Position numbers and translations under genes: made by a program
Assembly: GCA_018902385.1 (NCBI GenBank)
Contig: JABSSW010000050.1
Span: forward strand, 248,001-312,000
Origin: Physcia stellaris
Taxonomy: Eukaryota; Ascomycota; Lecanoromycetes; Caliciales; Physciaceae
Reading direction: 5' to 3'
DNA length: 64,000 bases
The notes under the pieces: model-generated
What the model saw: only the letters and a program-made list of their open reading frames with translations
Told to the model about the DNA's origin: nothing
Database searches by the model: none
Shown here: positions 19,430-31,758 of the stretch, in pieces
Position numbering within the stretch: position 1 is the first letter of the stretch
How the letters are laid out: every line of letters starts with the position of its first letter

Positions 19430-22400
19430 TTACAATAAGTTTTCAATTTTTATCGCTCGTCGTGATACGCGAACGTTCAAAAATAAAATTTCAAATCGAT
19501 CAAATTTTTCGTGAAAGACAAACGACGAAAAGTTCTTTTGACGAAACAAACGACGAAAATCGTGTAATTACAAATCGAATTTACACGCAAACGACGAAGT
19601 TTTCGACGATAAAAAACGACGAAACGACGACGATTTTTTATTTTTTTTTTATTTTTTCGAAATGATTCGCAGTTATCATGAAACAATTTCATTCAATTCA
19701 TTTCGTCAAAATTTGAATATCGACGAGATACAAGAAAACGTTGAGCAAATGCTGAACGAAATTCACGAAATCGATGAAAAGTTCACGATTCGCTACAAAT
19801 TTCGTCAGTTTTTTTTTATTTCGAACGTTGTGTCGAATCAGAACGACGATGTCACGTATTTTTTGAACATAAAAATCGTTCGTCAATTGAAATATTGAAT
19901 TCAACATCATTTCGACGACTTTTTGAACGTGTTCAATGATTTACGCATCGATCGAAACAAATATTTGATCGTTTTAGAAAATTTTGACGAATTCGTCAAG
20001 TTGTTCAAAATTCAAAAAAAAAATTTATTCGATATCGATAATATTTTTGAACAAATACGCGACAAACTTAAAACGTTCGAAAAAAAAAAAAAAACGAATG
20101 ATGAATCAATTCGTTGACAAACGTATTGAATATGACGATTTGATCAAATTGAATGAAATTCGTCGTTTTGAACGTGTTTTCAATTTCGATTCAAATGAAA
20201 ATTCAAACAACATCGATGATGACGAAAAAAAATCTGTTGTTGACGATTCGATCGTTACAAATTTTGTCAAATTTTCGAAAAAAAAACGCACGAACAAGCA
20301 TTCGAATTTCGATAAATTCACGAACGATTTGAATTTTGATTGATTTACATGAAAAATCAACGTTCACGATAAATTCACGATCAACAATGATTGATACGAA
20401 ATTGTTCGTTTCATGATCACGACAATAATTGACTGAATTGAAAAAAAAACAATTAAACATATTCAGTTTCGTCGATACAACAATTTGAATTATTTCGAAA
20501 ATGAAATAATGATGATCAATTTTTTCGAAAACATTTATGAAAATTCAAATCATCAACGCAACGTACGTCGAAAATATCGAGATTTGATCATGTTCGACAT
20601 TCAGAATTTTCAATTTTTTTATTCGAATTTTCATCGTTTGAATATTCAAATCAATTTCGACGAATTCACGTTGATGAATGATTTGATTGACAAATTCATC
20701 ATGTCGTTGAAACAAATTTTGAACAATTCGTTTCGTCATTATTTCATTTTGTTCGCGTGAAAAAATGACATTCAACAGATGTACAACGATTTGATTAATA
20801 TTCGAAAAAAAAAAATTCGCATTCGAATTCAAAAATCAGTTTTCGTGATTTTCAAATCGATTTTTGCTGTTTCGATTGCAATTTCGTTTGTCAAATCAAT
20901 TACGTCGACGTTTTTCGTCAAGTTCAAAAACGATCATAAACATGATTCAATCATCGATCAATTGATTGTCACGAACAAATATTTCACGTGTGAAAAACTC
21001 GATCACGATTGAAAGTTTTGTTTTAACGTCAACAAATTTCAGAAACGTCAATGACATAAATTACAAATATATCAATTGAATTTTGATATCGATTCGAGCG
21101 AATTTGATTCGAAAAATTGACAATTCACGTCAAAAACGCGATTGATGAATGTTTAAAAATTTTTTTTATTCACGATGATAATATGTTTGATTTTTTCATC
21201 AAACGATTTTTAGTCATTATTTGTACGTTATCATTCAACGATAATAAACATAGATTAAAAATTTTAATAGACATTGATGCAATCGATTATGCGTTCATTG
21301 ATAGAAAAATCGCGCAATTTGTGTGCAACATGCTGAACATGAAATTCGTATTTTTATTGAAATCGAAATCATTGATTGAATTCGATGATCGTCATGTTTT
21401 TTTTATAATTCACGCGATATATTTCAAGTTGACGATAAAATTACATTTCGAATTGATCGCTTTTTTGCTAATCATTGATTTCGATAATCATTCGATAATT
21501 TTAGAAAAGTCGTGAATGAACAAACATGAAATTATATTGAACATGATTTACGATAAATTGATTTTTAAATCGTTCAAATGCAATTATCACGACAACATAT
21601 TCAATCAAGTGATGCAAATTCGTCGTTTAAAAATTTTCAAATCAAATCGTCGATGAAATATATTTAATTGACGTCGCGATGCAAAATTATCGCCGAAAAA
21701 TAATACAGAACACATAGCGACGATAGAATTTCGATATATCATTTTGTTTCGTTTCAAAATCAAATTTTTATTTTTTATTGTTGAAAACGAATCAAATATA
21801 ATCGACTCGAAATGTTTCGAATGTTCAATTCATTCAGAAATCGATATCGACGACGAGTCGTCAACAATCGAATCAAATAATTCAGAAATTGATATTACGA
21901 CTGTTACGAAAACGACATTCGTCAAAAAAAAAAATTGAAAAATCAACGTAATAAACGATGAAAGACGAAAAAACAACAATCAAAATTTTCGTTATTTTCA
22001 AAATTGAATTCTGACGATTCGATGAATATCGCAATGATTGATGCAATTTTTTTTTGTTTGTTGATCGATGTCAAAAATCGAAAACAAAAAATTCAATGTT
22101 TTTTCATTACGATCAATCAAATCGATTTCGCGTTCAAAACATTACAAACGAATTTTGAATCGTTAAAAATCGTCGTCATGATCAAAAAAACTTTAAAACA
22201 CGAACAAATCAAATCGATATTCGAACGCATAATGAAAAAAATGTCAAAATATTTTCGTCATTTATCAAAAGTATTTGATTTTCAAAAAATTATCAAGTTG
22301 TTTTTTCATAAATCATACGATCATAAAATCGAATTGTTGAACGATAACAATTTTTTGTTTCGCAATCGAATGTATTTTTTATTCGAATTCAAACTTAGAA

Positions 22401-25400
22401 AATTGAAAAAATATTTGAAAAAAAATTTGCAAAAAAAATTCATCGTATTTAATCAAACGACATATGTTTTTTTTGTTTTATTTGCGATCAAATTCAACGA
22501 TCAATTACGTTTGTGTGTGAATTATCGTCGATTCAATCATATCACGAAACGCAATCGATATTTTATTTTTTTGATCGAGAAAATTTTGATTAAAATTCAA
22601 AATTGCAAATATTTGATCAAACTGAATATCATATCGATTTTCAATAAATTTCGAATGAATGAAAAAAATGAAAAATTCATCACGTTCGTCATTTCTATGA
22701 AATCGTATAAATATCGAATATTATTTTTTGAATTAATCAACGATTTTGCAAGTTGACAACATTACATGAATGATTTTTTGTTCAATTTTCTGAACGAATT
22801 CTGTTAAATTTATTTGAATGACATATTCATTTACAGTAAATTCAAAAAAAAACATATCGTGCACGTTCGAACAATACTGAAAAAACTCAAAAAAATCGAT
22901 TTACAAATGAATATCGAGAAATGCGAATTTTTCAAAAAAAAAATGACTTTTTTAAACGTTATATTTTCGATGAATGATTTTCGTATAAATTCAAAAAAAA
23001 TACAAATCATAATTGACTGAGCACGTTCTATCAATTTCAAGAAAGTACAAATTTTCGTGAATTTCGTCAATTTCTATCGACGTTTCATTCGTGATTTTTC
23101 GAAAAAAATCAAAATTTTCATTCGAATGATCAAAAAATTCGTAAAATTCGAATGAATTACGAAAACAAAAAAAATTTTCAATTTATTTAAAAAAACGATG
23201 ATCGAAATTTTCATATTTCGTCATTACGATAAAATCAAACAAATCATTTTGAAAATCGATTTTTCAAATTACGTTAATGCGAAAATGTTATCGCAATACG
23301 ACGACGAAAAAATTTTACATTTCGTTGTTTTTTACAATCGAAACATGATTTCAATCGAATGCAATTACGAAATTTATGACAAAAAATTATTGATCATTAT
23401 TCGTTGTTTAGAACATTGACGTTTAAAATTCGAAAACATTGACGAATCGATCAAGATTTTCATCAATCACAAAAGTCTGAAAATTTTCATGATTTCGAAA
23501 AAATTAACTTTTCGTCAAATTCGTTGAACAGAAATTCTATCGAAATTCAATATCGTCATTCAATTTCAATCAGAAATTCAAAACGTTAAAACAAACGTTT
23601 TGATTCGCATATCGAATTCACGATTTAAAAACGATAACGACGAACGACATCAATATAAAAAACAAATGTTGTTCATTTCGAAACGATTCGAAATTCATGT
23701 CGTCGAATTTGACGAATCAATTTACGAACGAATTTTCGTCGTCAACAAAACAAACGACGATTGTCGAACATATCGTGAAACATTCAATCAAAAATTCATT
23801 TTCGTGAACGAAATTAATTTACGCGATTGTCAAAAAAAAACGATGTTTTATATTACAAAAATCGATTATGAATGTTCGTCGATGTTTTTTTGCTCGTTAA
23901 TTTTTTCAAAAAAATTCATGAATTTTCAACGTCGAATCATTTTGAATTTAATCGTATGAAAAATTTTTTACGTCGTGATTATTATTGATTCAACATGCGC
24001 AAAACAATTCGTCGATACGTACGTAATTGTCACGAATATCAACGAATTAAAATTTTCAAAAATCGTAAAAACGAATTATTCATTTTTTTGATCATATTTT
24101 TGCAACGTTGAACGAATATATTCATTGATTTCATCACGAAATTATTTGACGTTCACGATCATAATGTTATTTGCACGATAATCGACAAATTTAATAAAAA
24201 ACGTCATTATGTACTTTGTACAACGAAAAACGAAAACACGAATGTTGAAATCACAGCAAAAATATTCATTCAATACGTGTTTCGTATTCATAATTTGCTT
24301 TTTTTCATAATATCTGATCGAAATTTTCAATTCGTTTTTTTCGTATGACAAGTTTTTTGCAAAATTTTCGACATCAAATGTAAATTTTTCACGATTTTTC
24401 ATTCAAAAATTGATGATCAAATCGAAAAAATCAATCAAAATATCGAAAAACAATTGCGACAATATTGCAATTACATACAAAACGATTGAAACGTTTGATT
24501 ATTTATAATCGAATTCGCAAACAATAACGCAATTTTTGCATTCATTGAATTATCATCGTTTTTCGTCAACAAAAATTTTCATTTTCGTATGAATTTTTTA
24601 TCGAATTTTATTTCGTATGTCATCACAAAAAAACGATTTTTGATCGTTAAAACGAAAAACATCACGAACACAATGCAAAACATTTTCGATTATGTACGAA
24701 TTCACGTCGAAATAATTCAAAAACGTATGACGATACAAATCAACAAACATCGCAAAATCGTGAAATACGTCGAAAAAAATTACGTTTTTTTGAATCGACG
24801 AAACATCAAAATCGTTAAATCATTCGACAAGTTTGATGACAAAAAATTGATTCATACAAAATGTTAAAACGTATGAACAATTTTTATCAATTGAATTATT
24901 TGAAACAATGCGAATTTATGATGTGTTTCATTGTTGATTTTTGCGCAAAAATTTTGTGATTTTTTCGAAAATCAAATCAACGAATTTTTCGATTTCGTTG
25001 TAATCAACGAGAATTTCGAATGAAAAATGAACGATATTTTAAAGTTTCGATATCATTACGATCGTTTTCAATATCGCGTCAATTGATCAAATTGATCGCA
25101 TGATCGAACGTGATATTACGTCGATAACGATGAATTCGATAATGTTCGTGACGTGATAAATAATTATCATCGAATTCATTTCATCGTCGCAAACTCGAAA
25201 TCGTTCAAAATTATTTTTTTCATTTTTCAGATCGATGATCAAAATTCATCTGCGAATCGTCGTCGCTCTCGAAAAAAAATTGTCGTTCTGATATTCATCG
25301 AAATTACGTTCGATTAAAATCAGAAAATTTCAATTGAATTTAAATTCATTTTGATTTCATTCATTCGTTTCAGAACTTTTTTTTTCAATTTCAAATTTCA

Positions 25401-25650
25401 CTATCATCGTTTCGACGTTGTTTACAGTCAGAATTTACGTCGCATAAAGAATTGAATCGTGTCAAAAACATTTTCAGAAATTGTTGTTCGATTTTATTGA
25501 ATTGTGAATTGATGCAACATATTGAAAAAGTCAAAAAATGATGATCGTGAAAATTTCGAATTTTGAATTCGTTCAAGACAATCGATAACGTTTTCGATTC
25601 GAATCAACGACGAATCGTCGAAACGACGTTCGCGAAAAAAAAAAAAATAA

Positions 25651-25884
25651 TGTTACGAACATGTCTGACAGATAGATCTGACAGAAATCTGACAGATAAA
25701 TAGTTGATATGATATGATCGAACAACGAATTATGTTTTAATTTTATGTCGAAATTAACGTGATTTGAAATTTGACGTCGCACATTGCTTGCAATTTCAAC
25801 ATTTTGTATTTATTTGTTTTTGCAGATTTATTGTTTTCGTCTAATTAGTCAATCAATACAGTCATACAAACACGATTCATGATA
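25651..25884 (+). repeat. Right LTR of Gypsy C
   Basis: 234 bp, pairs with 19196-19429; followed by CGACG. Confidence 0.85.
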
Positions 25885-26574
25885 CGACGTAATTTTTAAA
25901 ACTTTTTCAACGATGTAATTTTTTCAACGATACGTTGTTTGAAATTTTCGAACAAATTTTTTCAATGCGATGAGTTCGATGCGAAAATTGCAAAATCGAA
26001 CGAATCGAAATTCGATGATTTATTGACTTCAAATATAACGTAAAATCGATTTGTAAAACGTGCGATCGAACATTTAAAAAATTGCGACGTTTTGAATGTT
26101 TCGACGAAATGAAACATCGATGTGAAATCTGATATTTGAAATTTGTTAAAAGATATTTCATGAAACAAATATTTTATATTTGAATTTTGCGATGACGAAC
26201 GAAAATGCAAATCACATCATATAACATCATTGTGAATTTCAGAATTTTCAAACATTGTTTGCGACATCAATGATCGAATATTCATGCAATTTGATTGTCG
26301 AAAATTCATAAAATATGTCAACAATGTGAATCAAACAAAAAATGATCGAAAAATCGATAAAAAAAATAATGCATCGAATGCGAACAAACTTTTGCGAACA
26401 TACATCGATGCAAAAAATGCAAATTCGAATTTTTCTGATCTGACTAAAATCTGTCAGAGAATCGAATCGATTAGTATGCGAAAAAATCAAATATTTTCAA
26501 TTTTTCTTGATCGAATTTTTGTTTTTTTATTGATCGAATTTCTGATTTGCAAAATCGAAATGTAATTTTCGATA

Positions 26575-26760
26575 ATACGTTTTCGAAACGATTTATGTGA
26601 CTTCAAGTCGTATCTGTACAATACGTTTTCTCGAAACGATATTGATTTGACTTTTTTACGAAATTGTATAATACGTTTTTCGACGTCGTACTATTTAGTC
26701 TGTTCGTTTTTCTAACGTACAATACGTTTTTTCGAATTGTATTGTCATTTTCTTTTTTTC
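26575..26760. repeat. Short dispersed motif array inside element B
   Basis: Four to five copies of a TACAATACGTTTTTCGA-type motif at irregular 40-60 bp spacing, sometimes followed by its partial reverse complement. Could be a subterminal repeat of element B. Confidence 0.5.
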
Positions 26761-28410
26761 GTATTTATCGAACGACTAAGTTTCAAAAATAATAATAAAA
26801 AAAACGATAATTAGTCGTGTTAAATCAAGATCAAATCACAACAAAGATAAATTTTTATCATATTCGTTAAACAATAAAACAAATAAACAAAACATACAAC
26901 AATTTGTAAAATTTCTTCAAATCACAAAACGAAAAAAACGAAACATCGAATTCATTAAAAACAATAACAACAACTTTTATGTTTTTTCAAATCATGATCG
27001 ATCAACGATTAATAAAATAAAATGAACGAACAAAACAACAAACAAACAACATGTTAATTTCTTCAAAATAGTGATTTCAAGAAAATCAATATTTTTTCAA
27101 AATAAAACGAAAAAAAACAAAATTTCAATAACGTTGTTTCATGAATATTTTATTGTTTTCAACTTTGAAAACATTTGACATGATTCAATCGATAAATCGA
27201 TAAATGACAAAACGTTTTTGACAATGTTTGCAAACAAAAAAAAACGCGAAAATGTCGAAAAAGAAATGCGTATCGAAAAAGAAAAAAATCGAAAAATTCG
27301 CGAAAACGATATGCGAATCGACTGTTTGATCGAAACATGTATTGTTAAAAATGTTTCGAATTTGATCGATTTAAAAACAAATAAAATTATCGCATAAAAA
27401 TATAACGTAATGCGACTTTGTATGAAATCACATTTGTTTGCGAAATTGCATTTTTCAAAATCGCAAAAAGAAAACGAACGCATTTGATGTCGTTGCAAAT
27501 CAAATAAATTCGATTTCTCAACGAACATGCGATAAAAATCATTCACGATCAAATAAAATCTCGATGATGTAAACGTTCGAAACGAAATAAACGAACAAAC
27601 AATGTTTGCATTTTTCAAAAATTTGCATATCAATTTGAATGTCGCAATCGAGAAACGAAAAAATTTCGAAACGACAATTGATCGTGAAACAATTTTTGTT
27701 CAAAATATCGATTTTTTTGATGTTGCAATCAACGAAAAGTTTGAAAAAGAAATAATTAATGACGCGATTATTGATTTCGATGACGAAAAAAATGATACGT
27801 TTTCTGAACGTTCGCGTGCAATTTCTGATGTAAAAATCGAAAAAGATAAAAGTTTCGACGAAAAAAAAAAAAATTATCGATTCAAATGACGAAACAAAAA
27901 AAATAAAAAATGAAACAATTGATTTCGAAATTTGCAAAGAAAATGAAACAATTGTTTTCGACTTTTTGACGTGACGAATACGAATATGTTCGTGAAATTT
28001 GATGTTGTTATCGAATTTGATCGAATGTTTGCAACGTTTGCACGTAAATTTTTCTGTTCGTTTCTTGATCAAACGAATTTCTTTTTGTTGTTTCAATAAT
28101 TTTTTCGTTTTTTGTTTGATTTTGTTTTTCATTTGCAATTCGTGTTTACGCACAAGATATTTTTTTTGTATTTTTTTGACTTGAATGAATCAAACGCATT
28201 TTTGATTGATTTGATTTTTTTAATGTTGTTCGTACAAAAATCGAAAATCATACGTTATTGATTCATTCGAAAAAATGCAAATGCAAAAAAAAAATGATTA
28301 AAAAAAAATCAGAACGAATTCGAAAATGAACGATGCGAAATTCGCAAAAAAAATACGAATCGTCATTTTGATTGAATAAAATTCGCGTAAAAATTCGAAT
28401 AAATATACGC

Positions 28411-28540
28411 GAATTCGTAAAATATTCGTAAGAAAATTTCGATAAATAAACGAATTCGTAAAAAATTTCGATAAATAAACAAATTCGTAAAAGATTTCGA
28501 TAAATAAACGAATTCGCGAAAAATTCGTACGATAAATAAA
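28411..28540. repeat. Tandem repeat near the right end of element B
   Basis: About four copies of a 28-30 bp unit of the type AATTCGTAAAAAATTTCGAT followed by AAATAAACG. Confidence 0.6.
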
Positions 28541-28763
28541 ATGTTCGAAAGTTGATTTGTATTAAAATATTGAATGTTGTTAATGCAATTGAATCAATTC
28601 TGATTTGACAAGATTGAATATTTTCAATGAAATTGATTATTGTTGAAATATTGCAAATCGATTGTTGTATTGTTCGACGATTAAATATTATTGCGTTTCG
28701 TTTTATGACATGTTGTAATTAATATTAAATGTAACGAAAATTGTTAATTCGATTTTCATAATC

Positions 28764-28970
28764 TATTAAAAAATCATGAATGATTATCATTTTATTGTTT
28801 TGAATTTCGTTATTTTTGTAAGTTACATGCAAATGAAAGCACAAAAAATGTGCGAATGTCAAGATATTAATTTCAACAAAAACGCATTAATTTTTCTTTC
28901 GTCAAATTATATCAATTGAATTTTGATTGTAACATTTGCACAACACATTTGCGAAAATTGTATTTCAACA
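28764..28970. repeat. Right LTR of element B
   Basis: About 207 bp, pairs with 18897-19105. Copia traces restart right after it. Confidence 0.65.
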
Positions 28971-30212
28971 ACATCGTTCAATATGAAACAAAAACATATT
29001 TTCTGAATAAAAATATTTCGAAAAAGAAAAAAATGAAAATCAAAACACATATCGACTTTTTTGTAAATTATAACAACATCAACATTTTTTTGATTTGAAT
29101 TTTTAATCAACGAAAAATTATACGTACACGTGATATTACATTCAACGAAAATTCACGTTATCGTTTTAACGAAATAAATTTAATTCAATTCGTCAACGAG
29201 ATTTTTTTTATTAACGATACGTTTGACATATCGCAAAACGATTTCACGAAAATAATGAACATCGAATCAAACAACGACGAAAATGTATGAAAATTAACAT
29301 TTACAAAATTTATTATCGATCGCGATGCAAAAAAATTTCATAAACAAACGATTGAAAACGATTTTGAATCAAAATATTTATTTTCATTTGTTTCATTTTC
29401 GTTAAGAAATGAAAACACGTCAAATACGTTTGATTTTTCGTCATTTGTCGTTACAGAAAATTTCTCGTCATTTGTCGTTGCAAAAACAATAAAAAAATTA
29501 TTTTCGTTTGCATCGTCGTTGAAAAAAAAAATCGAAACATTGAACGAAAACAACGATTGACGAAATCAATATTCAATTTGAAAAATTCATTCGTATTCGC
29601 AAATCAAATTCGTTTCGAAATTTCAATCATTATATCGTTTTAAAAAATGCGTTCGCAAAAAAAATGCGTTCATTTTATAAAACATTCATGATTTCAATGA
29701 CGAAAAAAAAAATCGCATCGTGACGATTTTTTCGTCGAATCACGTTTTTATTATCAAATGTTCAAACATTTTGAAATCGTCGAATTTTTACGAATTATTG
29801 ACGTGAAAATCAAAACATTACAATCAAAACAAATTTGAAAAAAATTTCATAACATCATGTCAAAAACGCAAAAAAAATTTCAATATTTATCACGTGAATA
29901 TTCAAATACAAATTCGACAATGAAAAATAGAACACTTCCTATAAAAAAATGTCTATCGTTCCCTCTACAAAAAGTTTACTACCTTATTGGGTTAGACCAA
30001 TCTTGGCGAAGAACATCAAAGTTTTGGTGCAATCTTTTCGCACATTGCACACCAACCAAGAACTTGATATGATTTTTGTCTATGTAGTCAAAGTTGTAGA
30101 GTTTAATGAGGGGAATCCAATACTGTAACGTTTGTTGAATTCTGACGTGGGCGCATCGAGTTATTGAAATGCGGAGTTTTGATCGCATACAAATTGATGG
30201 ATTCGGGGTTCG

Positions 30213-31758
30213 ATGATCCAAACACCAACAACAACATCAACTTCAACTCCATATCAACTCAACCACGAGAATTTCAACGAATCCCAACAAATCATGCAGC
30301 TGACGTTGGATTTAGGCCTTCCTACTACGGCGCGTTCGCGTGGTGCAGCAAATCGCCATGCCAAAGAGCGAGAGAAACGGGGTGCTCTCCAGAAACTTAC
30401 TCCTACTTCTACGTCTACCTTTACTTCTGCTGCTGCATCGATCGAAATCAGCGCTCCCTACGAATGTCATTCAATGACTGTTACACCTCAAACACCCGTC
30501 GAGTTTCGAGAGCCTCACTACACAATCAATGGCCGAAATGGAATGACGTTGGATAGACAAGAGCCTGGAATCTATCCGGTCCCACAGCCAGCTATTATTC
30601 AGGATCAATGACTAAAGCACGTCCCATGTTTGACGTTGCATTCGATGTTTCAAAGGTTAAGACACATACGCGTTCTCAAGTGGAATCACAGCAAAAACTG
30701 CTGCAAAAGGATCAGGAAGCTTGGGAGGGTCAGATCTTTCAATACTTTTGGCGATTGGAACGATCTGAAATCATACGAATCAATGGAGAACTTTCTTCGG
30801 ATCTCGAATATCGGTTAGGACTGTCTGGAGGGGCTTTGTTTCAAGAGCATTTTCGTTTTCAACCTTGGACGGAGCGTTCTGTATGGAGTGGTTATGCTCA
30901 TTGCAAATTCAAGAAGTATTACTCTCCTCTTTCTACGGCTGTTCGAGCCAACGATGAGGAGAAAATTCGCTTGCATATGAGGGAGGAAATAGTCAGACAT
31001 AGCAGTCGTTTTCTTCTCAAATCGTTGACGAAATACGCCTGCAATGCGATGCAAAGAAAGAGATGGAAACTTGATCCTCCACACAATATCCCAACCCCGA
31101 AGAAGCTCAACTTGCAAAGGATATCAAGCGGGCGAAAAAGGCGAACGAAAGAGTGAAAGCGGAGGCAACAAGAATAGAAAGGGAAAAGCATTCAGCTTGG
31201 CCAGACGAGCCGGACGATTCTGATGAGTCGGACGATACATATATGACCGACGAATCGATCGATTCTGACAATCGTTCTGACGACGACGAGGGAGTGCAAT
31301 GGAGCGAGTTGGTTGAATTGAGAACCGAAGCAGACGAGCATAAATGGAAGCAAAAAAGAGAGCTTTACTCGAGTATGCCATGGTCGATATAACCTCCACG
31401 AATTGCCCTCTTCAGGCCGAATCGACCTCCACCAAATGCCTTATCAAATGCTCCACCGAATGCTCCACCAAATGCCTCAGCAAATGCCTCACCGAATGCC
31501 TCACCGAATGCCTCACCGAATGCCTCACCGAATGCCTCCATGCGCGGATCACTTCCGCAGGCATACACCGATGCAAAGACTGCAGATTCGAGCTTTTCGA
31601 GCCTTAATAAGCCAGAAGACCTCGCTGGAGAAACAGGCCCGATTTGTATGGCATATTCTCGATATCTCTGCCGCAGATGGCCAGGCCAGTCAGAATTCTG
31701 GGACCAGCATATGTACATAGTATCCAGAATGGCCAATATCAGGGCAAATCTATCCTGA
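30213..31758 (+). pseudogene. Unrecognised gene carried by the TA-bounded island, broken
   Basis: Plus-strand coding traces cover most of the island interior, in adjacent frames with about three interruptions. In order they show: a Thr/Ser/Gln-rich, probably disordered N-terminus with a basic run (ANRHAKEREKRGALQKL); a compact, well-folded-looking block (WEGQIFQYFWRLERSEI, WSGYAHCKFKKYYSPL, SSRFLLKSLTKYACNAMQRK); an acidic Asp/Ser stretch with DDTYMTDESIDSDNRSDDD; a run of Asn-Ala-Ser-Pro tetrapeptides (31430-31540); and a Cys/Trp-containing C-terminus (CRRWPGQSEFWDQHM). I see no DDE triad, integrase, helicase or recombinase signature. It is either an unknown transposase-type protein or captured host sequence. 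Some interruptions could be unrecognised introns. Confidence 0.45.
31430..31540. repeat. 12-bp tandem repeat (NASP-coding)
   Basis: About nine units of the type AATGCCTCACCG; the last five are perfect. In the plus-strand frame of the island gene they encode Asn-Ala-Ser-Pro. Confidence 0.85.

Larger units (their letters stand above)
19196..25884 (+). mobile_element. Ty3/Gypsy LTR retrotransposon C, nested in element B
   Basis: LTRs 19196-19429 and 25651-25884, both 234 bp and starting TGTTACGA, with the perfect target duplication CGACG at 19191-19195 and 25885-25889. Total 6.69 kb. Traces in order: Gag with a zinc-knuckle-like end (about 19460-21100), protease-like (21117-21515), reverse transcriptase with an LCVNYRRFN-type block (22170-22960), RNase H (23198-23420) and integrase (about 23760-24850). 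The RT-before-integrase order makes it Ty3/Gypsy. Broken dozens of times; only a fossil. The LTRs have kept CT and AG better than the interior. Confidence 0.85.
18897..28970. mobile_element. LTR element B, apparently non-autonomous, inserted in Copia A
   Basis: Flanked by direct repeats 18897-19105 and 28764-28970 (about 208 bp) that end in CAACA. The adjoining 5 bp, ATATT (18892-18896) and ACATC (28971-28975), fit a mutated target duplication. The Copia traces stop on one side and pick up on the other. Taking out the nested Gypsy C leaves only about 3.4 kb, with no recognisable Gag, RT or integrase. The interior (25890-28763) carries an opposite-strand frame with a CxxC...HEHIRIRH C2H2-like motif (27539-28153 minus), an AATACGTTTT-type motif repeated at 26575-26760 and a tandem repeat at 28411-28540. 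It looks like a LARD/TRIM-type passenger; it is broken and hypermutated. Confidence 0.6.
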
